From: Saprolegnia diclina VS20
Taxonomy: Eukaryota > Oomycota > Saprolegniomycetes > Saprolegniales > Saprolegniaceae
Assembly (NCBI RefSeq): GCF_000281045.1
Contig: NW_008246086.1
Location: forward strand, 450,118 to 514,117
Direction of reading: 5' to 3'
DNA length: 64,000 bases
Part shown: positions 1-12,694 of the stretch, one piece after another
Layout: each line of letters starts with the position of its first letter
Numbering within the stretch: the first letter of the stretch is position 1
Position numbers and translations under genes: made by a program
The notes under the pieces: generated by a model
Told to the model about the DNA's origin: nothing
Seen by the model: the letters and a program-made list of their open reading frames with translations, nothing else
Databases searched by the model: none

Positions 1-1850
<1,850 letters not shown>

Positions 1851-2222
1851 TCACCGAGTTGTCGTCGTCGTCGCGACGACGACCGCACCGGCGACGGCGA
1901 CGAGCGAGAGAAGCAGCGTGAGCGCCGGGAGGTGCGACGCCAGTACCAACTGGGCACCGATCGAACCTGGTGGTGTGCGGTTGCTTGTTGTCATTGGGAT
2001 CTCCGCTGCGTCGGTGTCGTCTGTCGCGGCGTCAATGTGATCGGCTGCCACGTGGCACACTGGCCTGAAGAAGATCAAGCCGTCTTGGAATATTGAGGTT
2101 CGAGCGCCTTGCTGCAGAATGGCCAGCGTGAGCAGCAGCGACGCGCAGAGCACAGCCGCCACGATCATGGCGCTGAGGTCCTCTGGCAGTGCCGCCAGAA
2201 AGGGCCCGACCAGATTCATCCG
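1851..2222 (-). CDS. Possible small membrane protein
   Basis: A doubtful gene. From the ATG at 2222 (MNLVGPFLAALPEDLSAM) the frame is open for 123 codons. It contains two hydrophobic stretches, AMIVAAVLCASLLLTLAIL near residues 18-36 and LVLASHLPALTLLLSLVAVAG near residues 85-110, separated by a polar Asp/Thr-rich loop and followed by a short Thr/Arg tail. Two transmembrane helices would suit a small integral membrane protein. The frame stays open upstream to 2387, so the start is uncertain. I recognise no family. The Thr/Val-rich C-terminus falls in a GTC-repeat stretch, which can create false ORFs. Confidence 0.3.
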   Translation of the reverse strand, partial: RMNLVGPFLAALPEDLSAMIVAAVLCASLLLTLAILQQGARTSIFQDGLIFFRPVCHVAADHIDAATDDTDAAEIPMTTSNRTPPGSIGAQLVLASHLPALTLLLSLVAVAGAVVVATTTTTR

Positions 2223-2387
2223 ACCTCGTGTGCGTCGAACCAGACTCTTTCTGAGAGGCGTCGTCGCACCGCGAGGCTTCCAATCGAACTGTAGTACCTC
2301 AAGTTGGGACGGTTGGGCACAAGGGCGTGCACCAATGAACGAACGCGACGCCGGTGCCGTTGGGACACGCCTTGCCAACGGCCCCAC

Positions 2388-4902
2388 CTCGGACGTCGAG
2401 CCTCAAGCCTTCGATGGCCGGTAGGTCGGACCCTGTGCACCCAGCGAGGAGTATACCACGAGGCTGAGAAAGTGGCTGGATAGCGCCTATCATACCCAGG
2501 CTACTGTGTACTACACTACTAGTGGAGGGCCACTGTGGCTCTGGACAGGGCGATAAATTTTGGACTGGCGGCTTCTTCTTGGGTGGCTTTTCCCGCCACC
2601 CCAGACAGCGCTCGTCCGGACGGATGCGGATGTAGGAGCTCCAGCCAAAGACATCGCAGGTCGAAGTAGAGATTGTGATTCTTGCAGTGCGCTGGGCAGC
2701 CGCGTATGCACCTTTGCGCAGTGTCGTGCACTGTACGTGGTGGAAGCCCATTAGCGATATGCACTCGTATGTGTGGAGCGCGATCGGGTCGACGAGCAAG
2801 TAAGCACGGGTCTGGCGCGTGTTGCGCATCGAAGCGGCTACCGNNNNNNNNNNNNNNNNNNNNNNNNNNNNNNNNNNNNNNNNNNNNNNNNNNNNNNNNN
2901 NNNNNNNNNNNNNNNNNNNNNNNNNNNNNNNNNNNNNNNNNNNNNNNNNNNNNNNNNNNNNNNNNNNNNNNNNNNNNNNNNNNNNNNNNNNNNNNNNAAC
3001 AGGTATCTTGAAGGGGTGTCGGTTGGATCCTGTGTGTCGGGATTCGAACCAATTTATTGTACAATTATACAATTTATTGTAAAAATGTACAAATATTGTA
3101 CACACCCTGCGTGGTGCTGTTCATGGGCTTGGTGAGTGGTAGTAGGTCCCTCCATTCGCGTCAGGCGTTCGTGCTGGCATCAGCAAGTCGCCCTCTAGCA
3201 TCGCGAACCTAGGTTAGCCAGCGTGAAAGACCGTTGCTTTGACCAAAGAACATAAATGTACACTTATGTCCGTCGCTTTGATGGACATTTGGGGTTCTCG
3301 ATGCGGTTTCGGGGTATCTTGTGCAGGACCTTCCCGCTTAGGAACTAGTCGCGTGGATGAGCTTGTCGTTGCAATGGCCACTGCAGCCTGAAGGCGATCA
3401 GGAGGAAGCGGGACTGGGGCTCCCATCTCCATCGATGAGCGCCGTCTCTCCTGACAGCTTCCTAACTCTGGGTAAGTATCTCACTTGCATTCTGGCGTCT
3501 TGATTGAACCAGACTTGTTTGACCAGCATCGCTACTGATACTGGTATCGCTGCTCGAGTGCTTTCTAGTCGACAAAGGCCTAATCACCTATCGCCGCACG
3601 AGTGTATTGATGTCCCGCAAATAGTGTGTTTTGAGAAATCTACGACCCGATTGAGTTTCAACATTGAGATTCAGAGTGAAAAGGATCCAGTCGCGCATTC
3701 GGCCAGCAGCGATGTGCGGTCCCAAGCGCCCGGCCGTGGCGACGCGGACGGTCCTCGGCCACGTCCTCATGGCCATCGTCCAGTGCTGCGCGTCATCCGG
3801 CGACGCCATGGTCTTCCTCTCTGCGCTGCCACGCCGCTCGCAGCGCTCCACGAACTCCTGCGCTGAGCTGTCAATGCCGGTCTTGCGCCCTTGACACCAC
3901 CGAGAACGGAGGCCCGTCCCAACGAACCACACGAGTCGCCAAGTGTCGATGAAGAGCGTCCACCAAGTCGAGGACGATGCGCCCGTACCTCGTTCGCGCT
4001 GCAGTGTTGTCTAGCACAGAGGGCTTACACGCGACAGACAAGCTCCAGAAGACGTCCGAGAGAACATGAGTCGACAAAGCGCGCGCCGTCAGCGTGCGAT
4101 GAGCCCGATGAGTTGATCTTGGCGACGCGACTCCCATCCGAGGTGCACTCCGAAGCGAGCACAATCAAAACAAGGGTTGTAGACTTCTTTTCATCAAGAT
4201 GCTTTAGGACCAGCTCTCCGCAGGAACTTGATCATGATCTTCACCTCTTGGTCCGATTCCCCAAGACAGCAAAGTGGCCTCCTACTACATGTCTCTTGCA
4301 GCTTTATGGCGACGGAATCCTGGTCGACAGACTCCTCTGCGGCCTTGCGCTCTAGGATCGTTCTAGATGGAGCGAGTGCGATGATCGGGATGACAACGAT
4401 GATGCAACGCCATCGCGGTTAGCTGGTGCGCCATTAGCCGTGGCTCGTAGTAACTTCTACACCTGTACTGCGCGTGCTACTGCGAGTGCTGCGCTTGTCC
4501 AAGACGAAATCGCGCTGCCATGGAGTACCATGCACCATCTCGCAGACGCTCTTGCATGACCGCCGTAGCGGGAGACGACGTAGACTACAGCAGTCGCCCG
4601 CCTCCAAACACCTCTGTCGCATGGCTCTGGCTCGGCGAGAAGGACAGTGTCGTGGGCGGTCGTTATCGGCTCGTTGAGCCTTTGACGCCCGTCTCGCACG
4701 ATGGCACCGTCCCGCCGACACCCTTTCGCTGCACCTCGATGGCCGCGTGCTCAGACTACCTATAGGAGCATGGTCCTCGATGTGCTGCAGTATGGATGGC
4801 GATGCTTGCGCCAACATGGGCTGCTCCGCAGAGGCCACTGGCGCCGGCTTGGGTCCAGCGGCCGGTGTTGGGCGATTGTCGGCTGGCAAGTCGGAATATT
4901 CG
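2388..4902. other. Region without a recognisable gene, containing an assembly gap
   Basis: Only short overlapping reading frames occur here on both strands, none with a recognisable domain. One short minus-strand frame near 3700-3900 (GIDSSAQEFVERCERRG) and another at 4434-4889 with a Pro/Ala-rich start could be exons of an unmodelled gene, but I see no consistent splice pattern. An A/T-rich stretch follows the N run at about 3040-3110. A tRNA B-box-like string at 3047-3058 (GGTTCGAATCCC on the minus strand) has no matching 5' half. Confidence 0.5.
2844..2997. other. Assembly gap (154 N)
   Basis: A run of 154 N, a scaffold gap with an apparently estimated length. The flanks do not look coding. 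Confidence 0.99.
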
Positions 4903-4924
4903 GCTCATTTTTTTCAATTTTCTC
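4903..4924 (+). promoter_or_regulatory. Oomycete initiator plus flanking promoter region (presenilin)
   Basis: GCTCATTTTTTTCAATTTTC closely follows the known oomycete core promoter consensus, an initiator TCAYTT followed by the CAWTTTTT flanking element. It ends 63 nt before the presenilin ATG. Confidence 0.65.
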
Positions 4925-4987
4925 AAGTGTTTTCATACAAACGTCCAGTGTAGACGCGAGGTTCGAATCAGGATTCAGTTTGCTAAG

Positions 4988-7001
4988 ATGCCCCAGTACG
5001 GTGACGTCGTAACGGGCCCCTCGGGCGGCCGCGACAACGACCGCGCAGCCTTGATGGCCGAGGATGGCCGGGTCATCGCCGTGACCGTGCCACCGACGTA
5101 CGGCGAGGTTGCGACGCCGACGCCGCCGGAAGAGCAGGCGCGCCAGCGCGCCGAAGACGCTGCGACCCGCGAAGAGGCGGCCGGCGACCTCATGCATGGC
5201 GTCAACTCGTTCTGGGCCGTGCTCTGGCCTGTCTGTGTGACCATGGTCATCGCCAGGTACCATCGCTATGGCTCGCCCAGGCGCTCATGGCCATGACGTA
5301 GCGTTGCCGTCGTCAACTTTCGAAGCGCCGCGTTGCAGGCGTCGATGAGGTAGAGTTCTGGCTTGCTCGCTGGTTGCCATACCGACGGTCGTAGTACGTA
5401 CCTCGTGTACAACGAAGTCCAAGGCGCCAAGACGGGCACGGTTGTCGGCCACTCGCTCGTGAACGCGCTTGTTGTCATTGGGTTTGTGACCGTGCTCACC
5501 TTTTGCATGGCGCTCCTCTACAAGTTCAACTGCATGAAGGTATGGTCTCGACGCCATGCAAGGTAGCGACGTATCCCTCGCATGCGTAGCTGCTCGTGGG
5601 CTACATTATGTTTTCGTCGTCGGCGATCCTCGGCTTTGAGGGCGGCCAGCTCGTCGACACAGTGTTCAACGACCGCCTTCACTGGCCGCTCGACTGGATC
5701 TCCTTTCTCTTTATCATGGTCAACTTTGCGTTCGTGGGCGTCGCCGCCATCTTCTACCAAAAGGTACAGGGTTCGATCCGCGCTTGTTGCCGCTGACAAC
5801 CGCGTTCTCCAGGGCATCCCAAAGCTCGTGCAGAACGCCTATCTCGTGCTCGTGAGTGTCATCCTCGCGTGGCAGTTCTCCATGTGGCCCGAGGTACCTT
5901 TGCTAAGCGTTCACCGGACTTGGCTCATATGGATGCTTCTGTAGTGGACAACGTGGATCTTTTGTTTTATGTTTGCCTGCTACGATCTCTGCGCGGTGCT
6001 GACCCCGTGCGGCCCCCTCAAAGTGCTTGTACGTCCATCTCAATCTCAAAAGTGTGAACTCAACGTGGAGTAGATTGGCCTCATTGAGCAAAAGCAAGCG
6101 CCTATGCCGGGTTTGCTCTACGAAGCTCAGATCCGCGACGGTGTCGGCAACCGCCGCCAGCAGCAGCACCAACAAGAAGATGAGCAACAACAGCAGCAGC
6201 AGCAGCAACGACAACAACCACAACCACAGCAGCGTCCGCCGCAGCCACCGGCGCCCGTCAAGTCGACGCCCGCACCACCCGCTGCACGCCAGCCTGCAGC
6301 CGAGCCCTCGACAGCGTCGTATACGATCGAGCTCTCGACGTCGCATGCCGACCATGTCGTCGACGACACGGTACGCTCGCGCTGCTTCGGACGTGTGCTT
6401 ACGACGAGGTGAACGTAGCCATTCGAATCGTATCCGTGCGAGACGGAGGCCGAGTTTGAAGCGCTCCTCGGCGCCTTCTACCAGCGCTATAGCCCCAACG
6501 ACGTGTGGAAGGTCGAGCAGGTCGCGGCCAAATTCTTCCTCAAGCAAGACCGCATGTGGCCGTCGATGTTTCACAAGTACCTCGTGTGCTCGTGCGGCAC
6601 GGCCAGCACGCCCTGCGACGTCCAAATGGCCATCGACATTCGCAACGCGCGCCGTGAAGAGCGGGCGGCCGAAGCCGAAGACGACAATACGATCAAGCTC
6701 GGTCTCGGCGACTTTATCTTTTACTCGGTGCTCGTCGGGCGCGCGGCCATGTACGACTTTTCCACATTTGTCGTGTGCTTTCTCTGTATCCTCATGGTAT
6801 CCAACGATCCATGTATCCTATCCTGATATCCCGGTACGATCGTAGGGGCTCGGCGGTACGCTCTTTCTTCTCTCGGTGCTGCACAAGGCGCTGCCGGCGC
6901 TCCCGATCTCGATCTTTCTCTCGGTTGCGTTTTACTTTTGGTCGCGCGCCACGTTTGTCGACTTCTGCAACTTTGTGACGGTCCTTCCGTCCGCGCTGTA
7001 G
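4988..7001 (+). CDS. PSEN: Presenilin, gamma-secretase catalytic aspartyl protease
   Basis: Intramembrane aspartyl protease, the catalytic subunit of gamma-secretase, in ER and endosomal membranes. Exons: 4988-5256, 5395-5539, 5590-5763, 5813-5893, 5945-6028, 6074-6370, 6419-6796, 6846-7001, giving 527 residues. Introns are 45-54 nt except the first (138). Catalytic Asp237 is in TM6 (FACYDLCAVLTPCGPLK) and Asp448 in TM7 (IKLGLGDFIFYSVLVG); the PAL motif is at 493-495 (KALPALPISI). The N-terminal TM segments match presenilin in order (TLCMALLYKF-like block, then WISFLFIMVNFAFVG). The TM6-TM7 loop is long. It has a poly-Gln/Pro tract (about 270-300) and then an inserted helical module, LLGAFYQRYSPNDVWKVEQ to MFHKYL (about 366-405), resembling the short FY-x-x-x-x-P-x-x-V ... 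KY module of many protist proteins. All junctions keep the frame. The assignment is firm; the role of the insert is unknown. Confidence 0.95.
6158..6260 (+). repeat. CAG/CAA-rich tract encoding poly-Gln in presenilin
   Basis: An imperfect CAG/CAA repeat encodes Gln runs followed by a Pro-rich segment in the presenilin TM6-TM7 loop. It is in frame and likely length-variable among strains. Confidence 0.8.
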
Positions 7002-7844
7002 CCCAAGGATCTCGTTGGCCCGTCAAATAAGAACTTATGACGACGAAGACGCCGTGTATGTATGATGTGGCGTTGACCTGTTGTCCACAACCGCCACCGA
7101 GGAGAGAACCCGAGGAAGACTCTGCGCGGTGTCACTGTGCTGTCGCCTGCCCACGGCCGAGGGTGCAAGCGTCTCCGTGGCGTCCGAAGCATTCGCCCAC
7201 CTTCACAAGCCCGTGCTGGCCAAGGTCCACCGGAGCTTGGCTTCCATGTCATGGAGCTTCTTGGGGAAAAAGCCGGGTGGAGGGCATCGAGTACTCGGCT
7301 AGCGCCACCGCGAGAGCTTGTGTCGATTGAGGTATCGCGATGCTGTGGCTCTGGCCGTAATTACACGATACACAGCGAACCTGCCTCGTGTTGATGCTAC
7401 TTGCAGCATTCCGTAGCCAGCAAATGGACGCTGCTTGCCACGGAGTCGGGCTCTCGCCTCGCCGTCAAGTTGACCACGGCTTCGTATATGCAAGCACTTG
7501 CATGCACAGGAAGTTGACCCATTTCGACCGCTCCACCTCTGTCGGACGAAGCGCGCTCGCATCTCGGTCGTCGCAGCCTTGGGTCATGGTACAGCTATGC
7601 ACTGTCGCCACGACCATGTCCTGTGCATAGGCCTGTCGAATGCAGCATGCGCTTGCAGGGATTTGACCTCGCAACATCGTCGTCGGCCATCGGCGTCGTC
7701 CGCCGGCTTCTTCAATACGGATGGCGCCACCCAGTTCCCAAGCCGCCATCCGAGCTTCGACCGGTTTGTGTCCACGGCCATGTCGCAAGATTGCACTTTG
7801 TAAAAACGTGCGGTGGGGACGGCGACGGCCACCGCATTGCACGT

Positions 7845-7882
7845 CGGTGTCGGTGTCGACGACGGTGTCGGTGTCGGTGTTG
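7845..7882 (+). repeat. GGTGTC short tandem repeat
   Basis: Imperfect tandem copies of CGGTGT(CGAC) in non-coding sequence. It is a simple repeat with no evident function. Confidence 0.6.
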
Positions 7883-8050
7883 GCGCCATCTGCACCGGTG
7901 GCGCCACCATGCCGCCTGCGTCGGTCCGCGTCATCGGCGCGATGGTCCTCGAAGCGACCAATCGCATTGCGCGGCGCCTAATGACTGGTCAAGAATCCTT
8001 CATGCGCCATTTGTCATCCTTGCCTGCGATTGGCTGCTTGTTGGAGCTTC

Positions 8051-8070
8051 GTATCCGGAAGTCCGGATAC
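8051..8070. promoter_or_regulatory. Inverted TATCCGGA pair (aconitase promoter)
   Basis: GTATCCGGA and TCCGGATAC sit head to head with a 2-nt spacer, forming a perfect inverted repeat about 280 nt upstream of the aconitase ATG. The symmetry suggests binding by a dimeric regulator (inference). Confidence 0.4.
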
Positions 8071-8115
8071 AGGCGTTCGTGGGGTTGAACTGTAGCCGCT
8101 CGTGGGCAAATCGGG

Positions 8116-8136
8116 TGCATTTTTATTCAATTTTGC
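8116..8136 (+). promoter_or_regulatory. Initiator/FPR-like element (aconitase)
   Basis: TGCATTTTTATTCAATTTTG resembles the oomycete initiator plus flanking element. It is 211 nt before the ATG, so a transcript starting here would have a long leader. Confidence 0.35.
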
Positions 8137-8346
8137 AATAAAAATCATCGGTATTTTTATTCGGATCCGGACGAGGAAGATTTGAAATCACTGAGCGTTT
8201 GTATACATGGGACGCCCTGTTGACGAAACCGTCGGCGCAATGATCAGCGTGGAATTCCGCAAATTAATATCATTGGATCCCGCGGAATTAATTAAACGTG
8301 CGGCGAAGGCATTGTTCGTTTTCACGCCCAGAAGACAAGTAGCAAC

Positions 8347-10791
8347 ATGTTGTCCGCGTTGACGCGTTCGGCGCGCCGCCAGGTCGTGGTGCCCTCCTCG
8401 ATGGCCACGGTACGCACTCATGGCCTATGCGCGCGGTCTTGACGTTGCCGTCAATGCAAACCGCGTGCAATTTGGATCAGAATGGGTGGGCTAAATGCGA
8501 TTTGTGTGTAGCGTGCGGCCTCTTCGACCCCGCTCTCGGTCTTGGACCCTGCCGGCAGCCCCACGATCGACGAGACGTACGCCAAGATGGAGAAGAACAT
8601 TGCCATCGTGCGCAAGACCATCAACAAGCCGTTGACGTTGGCCGAGAAGATCATTTACGGCCACTTGGACGACGCCAACTTTGGCGTGCCCAAGCGCGGT
8701 GAGACGTACCTCAAGCTCCGCCCCGATCGCGTGGCCATGCAGGACGCCACGGCTCAGATGGCGGTGCTCCAGTTCATCTCGTCGGGTCTCCCCAAGACCG
8801 CCGTCCCGTCGACGATCCACTGCGACCACTTGATCACGGCCGAGAAGGGATCGGTTGAGGACTTGAACACGGCCAACATCGTCAACAAGGAGGTCTACGA
8901 TTTCCTCTCGTCGGCCGGTGCCAAGTTTGGCATTGGTTTCTGGCAGCCCGGCAGTGGTATCATTCACCAGATCGTCCTCGAGAACTACGCGTTCCCGGGT
9001 GGTCTCATGATTGGTACGGACTCGCACACGGTCAACGCCGGTGGTCTTGGCATGTGCGCCATCGGTGTCGGTGGTGCCGATGCCGTCGATGTCATGGCTG
9101 GTATGCCCTGGGAGCTCAAGGCCCCCAAGGTCATTGGTGTCCACTTGACGGGCAAGCTCTCGGGCTGGACGTCGCCCAAGGACGTCATCCTCAAGGTCGC
9201 CGACATCCTCACCGTCAAGGGTGGTACCGGCGCGATCGTCGAGTACTACGGCCCCGGTGTCGAGTCCATCTCGTGCACGGGCATGGGCACGATCTGTAAC
9301 ATGGGTGCTGAAATCGGTGCCACGTGCTCGACGTTCCCCTTCACGGAGCGCATGGCCGACTACCTCGTCGCCACGAACCGCTCGGGCATTGCCTCGGCCG
9401 CCCGCTCGTTCGCCGCCAACCTCCGCGCCGACGACGGTGCCCAGTACGACCAGATCATTGAGATCAACCTCGACGACCTCAAGCCCCTCCTCAACGGCCC
9501 GTTCACCCCCGATCGCGCCAACGTTGCCGGTGCGCCGATGGCCGCGGCCTCGGCCGAGAACGGCTGGCCCACGGAGCTCAGCGCGGGTCTCATTGGTTCG
9601 TGCACCAACTCGTCGTACGAGGACTTGTCGCGCTGCGCCGACTTGACGCAGCAGGCCAAGGCCGCGGGCCTCAAGTTCAAGGTCCCGTACTTTGTCACGC
9701 CCGGCTCGGAGCAGGTCCGCGCCACGATCCAGCGCGACGGCATCTTGGATACCTTCAAGGAAGCCGGCGGTACCGTCCTCGCCAACGCCTGCGGCCCGTG
9801 CATTGGTCAGTGGAACCGCACGGACGTCCCGATGGGCGTCAAGAACTCGATTGTGACGTCGTACAACCGCAACTTTGCCAAGCGCGCCGACGGCAACCCC
9901 GAGACGCACGCCTTTGTGACCTCGCCCGAGATGGTCACGGTGTGCTCGATTGCCGGCACGACGACGTTCGACCCGGCCGTCGACTCGATCACGCTCCCCA
10001 ACGGCAAGGAGTTCAAGTTTGACGCGCCCCACGGCAAGGAGCTCCCGCCCCGCGGCTTTGACGCTGGCGAGGACACGTTCCAGGCGCCGCCCGCCGACGG
10101 CTCGAAGCTAACGGTCAAGGTCAGCCCGACCTCGGACCGCCTTGCGCTCCTCGAGCCCTTTGACGCGTGGAACGGCGAGGACATGCTCAACATGCCGGTG
10201 CTGATCAAGGCCAAGGGCAAGTGCACGACCGACCACATTTCGATGGCCGGCCCGTGGCTCAAGTACCGTGGCCACCTCAACAACATCTCGAACAACATGT
10301 TGATCGGCGCTGTCAACGCTGAGAACGACAAGACGAACGAAATCGTCAACCAGCACACGGGCGTGTGGGGCAAGGTCCCGGACACGGCCCGCGACTACAA
10401 GGCTGCGGGTATCTCGTGGGTCGTGGTCGGTGACGAGAACTATGGCGAAGGCTCGTCGCGCGAGCACGCTGCGCTTGAGCCCCGCCACCTCGGCGGCCGC
10501 GCCGTCATTGTCAAGTCGTTTGCTCGTATTCACGAGACGAACCTCAAGAAGCAGGGCATGCTTCCGCTCACGTTTGCCAACCCGGCCGACTATGACAAGA
10601 TTACGGGCAACGACAAGATCTCGATCGTCGGCCTCGACAAGTTTGCGCCGGGTTCGCCGTTGACGCTCCGTGTCACGCCGGCGTCGGGCGCGGCCTTTGA
10701 CATCACGGTCAACCACACGTTCAACGACGAGCAGATCGACTGGTTCAAGCACGGCTCGGCCCTCAACTTGATGAAGAAGCTCAACGCCTAA
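8347..10791 (+). CDS. ACO: Aconitate hydratase, mitochondrial
   Basis: Interconverts citrate and isocitrate in the TCA cycle using a [4Fe-4S] cluster in the mitochondrial matrix. Exon 1 is 8347-8409 and encodes 21 residues of a basic presequence ([15 protein letters not shown]). The intron is 8410-8511 and exon 2 is 8512-10791. The product has 780 residues, the usual length of the animal mitochondrial enzyme. The cluster cysteines are Cys385 ([12 protein letters not shown]), Cys448 and Cys451 ([10 protein letters not shown]), the same numbers as in human ACO2. The C-terminal swivel domain carries [19 protein letters not shown]. Codons end almost always in C or G, as in a highly expressed gene. 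That bias also makes a 513-codon antisense ORF, which I reject. Confidence 0.97.
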
Positions 10792-10859
10792 GGTGATGGA
10801 TGGACGTATAATTTTATAGTGCAATGCAGCTTGCTTCTTCCTCTGTAACCTACTTGTGG

Positions 10860-11446
10860 CTACCGCTTGCGCCAGTATGAGCAGCCGACCTCGAGCACGA
10901 GGCCCGGCACGTGCACGACAGCAACCATGTACCTAGGTCGTTGAGGATGCGAGCGCAAGCGACGTGGACGCACCAGAGGTAGACGTAGTGGAGCTCGTCA
11001 CGGAGGAATCGCGACAGCATGAGACTCCCGACAAACTGCGCGACGATCTGCGTCGCATTGGCCTAGACCGATGGGCGCCATGAGATCGCAGGCGAAGAAA
11101 GCGTCGTCGTACGATGGAGCTGCAGCCCGACGCGCCTTGCACGAGGCCGCCGAGGCTCACGGCAAACCCCAGCAATGCAAAGACCCACGCCGTCTACATG
11201 AAGGTCCATTAGCCGCCATGGCCGCGCTGCCGTTCCAGCAGACCTCGACCGAGGCTGTGGCCAGCGACGCCAAGTGGGACGTTGTCACGTTGGCCAGCGG
11301 CGGCAACGCGGCAAAGACGTTGCGCGCCTGAGACCACATGAGCCATGCTAGGATGCAGCATGTACCCGACTTCGCCATGCCATGCCCGTGAGCATGAGGT
11401 GGCCCATCGTAAGGACAAAGCGCGCAGGGACCAAGACGTCGTTCAT
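10860..11446 (-). CDS. TMEM107: TMEM107-like ciliary transition-zone membrane protein
   Basis: A small four-helix protein; in animals TMEM107 is a component of the MKS module at the ciliary transition zone, gating entry of membrane proteins into cilia. I assembled it from five short exons: 11366-11446, 11244-11327, 11113-11193, 10974-11062 and 10860-10932, with introns of 38, 50, 50, 41 nt and all frames kept. The product is 135 residues (human about 140). It starts MNDVLVPARFVLTMGHL, matching the LVPARFLTLTAHL-like opening of the family, then FAALPPLANVTT, a helix FALLGFAVSLGGLVQGASG, then DELHYVYLWYMVAVVHVPGL and a basic end YWRKR. No single exon gives a long ORF, so gene finders could miss it. 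It ends 68 nt after aconitase, in convergent orientation. Confidence 0.8.
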
Positions 11447-12098
11447 CGCCGACTGCTAAAAACACGCCATTTTCTCGTGGCGGTTTCGCCGCCGACGTCC
11501 GGATACAAGCAGGTTCAAGGCCCCGCTCGTGCTAATCGCACCCAATTTGCCACATCTGAATCCACTCCGCTCGGCGTGGAGAGCGCTAGCGGGCTGACTC
11601 AGCTTGCTCTGCAGGCGATTGCAGTCTGGCACTTCTTGGCAGCTCACAACCACGCGCAAGAGCCCAACTTGAGCCCACAATCCCGACCAGATTCGAGCCG
11701 GGCGTATGTCTCAAAGGTTTCTGTATTCAATCAATTTGTTAAAAAGTATTTAAAGTTTCCTCTTTACAAAAACCCAGATATTTACAACCCTCAGGACGCT
11801 TCGGATTGGCCAAGGCGTCATTTTTATTTTATGTTGCGTGTCTAGATATAATTGGGGCATTTTTGAGAATGTGGATGCAACTTGGGAAATAGCTGAGAAA
11901 TACACAGCGCTCGTGCTTGGTCGACGTGCATGTCGCAGCTCTGATACCTCGATGTCTCTGGGTTTGTATGCCAGTTTGTATGCTTCGGAGCTTGATAAAG
12001 TATCAAGTGGGAGTATGAAATGTCAAGTGTCGGGACTGCGACACGGGGCGGGTTCGGCGCTGGCAGGTTGTTGCTCACTTCGCCATTTGCCAACAAAG
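11447..12098. other. Divergent intergenic region between TMEM107 and the acidic protein gene
   Basis: Contains TCCGGATA at 11498-11505, 52 nt upstream of the TMEM107 start, and an A/T-rich stretch at about 11710-11890. The frame of the acidic protein stays open back to 11838, but the upstream part is A/T-rich and I do not treat it as coding. Confidence 0.5.
11498..11505 (-). promoter_or_regulatory. TATCCGGA promoter motif (TMEM107)
   Basis: On the minus strand this reads TATCCGGA, 52 nt upstream of the TMEM107 ATG. Confidence 0.4.
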
Positions 12099-12479
12099 AT
12101 GCTTGACACCACACGCGCCTGCCCGACTCCCGACGCTGTCTGCGCCAAGCGCGCCTGCCCGATGGTCGACGCCGTCGACGCCAAGCGTCCGCGCGTAGCG
12201 GCGGACGACTGCGCGGACGACGACGCTGCCAGTGACGAGCTCGATGCTTCCCGCTGTCAGTACGCGACAGCGGCTCTGCGCTTTGGTGAATGCCATCCCA
12301 CGCACGCCCGCTACCTGTACAAGTCCAAATTGGCCGACGTTGAGGCACAAGGCGAGACGCTGCGAGCTGCGGCGATGCGCAGCTACTTGGACTGCAGCGA
12401 CGAGGCCATCGACGGCGACACCGACACGAGCCTGCAATGGAGTGACGACGACGACGACGACGATGGCAAGAAGCCCTAG
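12099..12479 (+). CDS. Small acidic hypothetical protein
   Basis: A 126-residue protein of no family I recognise. The start chosen is the ATG at 12099 (MLDTTRACPTPDAVCAKR). The N-terminus has two copies of an RACPxxDAVxAK-like unit (about residues 6-30). An Asp-rich linker follows, then a more ordered part (ATAALRFGECHPTHARYLYK, then LRAAAMRSYLDCSDEAID). The C-terminus ends in an Asp run and a basic GKKP. Low-complexity acidic ends and several cysteines suggest a nuclear or cytosolic interaction protein at most. The alternative is that it is not a gene; the strong compositional contrast with the A/T-rich upstream sequence supports coding. Confidence 0.5.
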   Translation: MLDTTRACPTPDAVCAKRACPMVDAVDAKRPRVAADDCADDDAASDELDASRCQYATAALRFGECHPTHARYLYKSKLADVEAQGETLRAAAMRSYLDCSDEAIDGDTDTSLQWSDDDDDDDGKKP

Positions 12480-12694
12480 TCGTACCACCAATCCTATCTA
12501 TCTGTACCTAGAATGCACTGTGTATTTATCGTCTCTGAAGCGCAAGGTTTTTGGTGCCAGAGAAAAACCTCGTCGCGGACATGGGCGTCTATTGAATGAT
12601 GGAGAAATACCTATAAAACGCATGTGCACGACATGCATTTTGAGAGGGTTTCCATATTTTGGCACCTCTTGAAGATCTGCAAGCCGGACGCAGG

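Larger units (their letters stand above)
7002..8346. other. 1.3-kb intergenic region upstream of aconitase
   Basis: No convincing gene; the frames are short and lack domains. A GGTGTC-type tandem repeat lies at 7845-7882. A TATCCGGA inverted pair (8052-8069) and an initiator-like element (8116-8136) probably belong to the aconitase promoter. The last 230 nt are A/T-rich. Confidence 0.5.

Noticed and set aside
3047-3058. tRNA gene suggested by GGTTCGAATCCC on the minus strand
   Set aside because: The T-stem is incomplete and there is no D-arm or acceptor stem at the right distance.
4966-4976. tRNA B-box GGTTCGAATC on the plus strand
   Set aside because: It lies in the presenilin leader with no accompanying tRNA structure.
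8491-10032. A 513-codon open frame antisense to aconitase
   Set aside because: Same codon-bias artefact; the product has no recognisable motif.
11838-12098. Upstream extension of the acidic protein to 213 residues
   Set aside because: The added sequence is A/T-rich with different composition and looks like promoter/leader; the ATG at 12099 begins the compositionally coding part.
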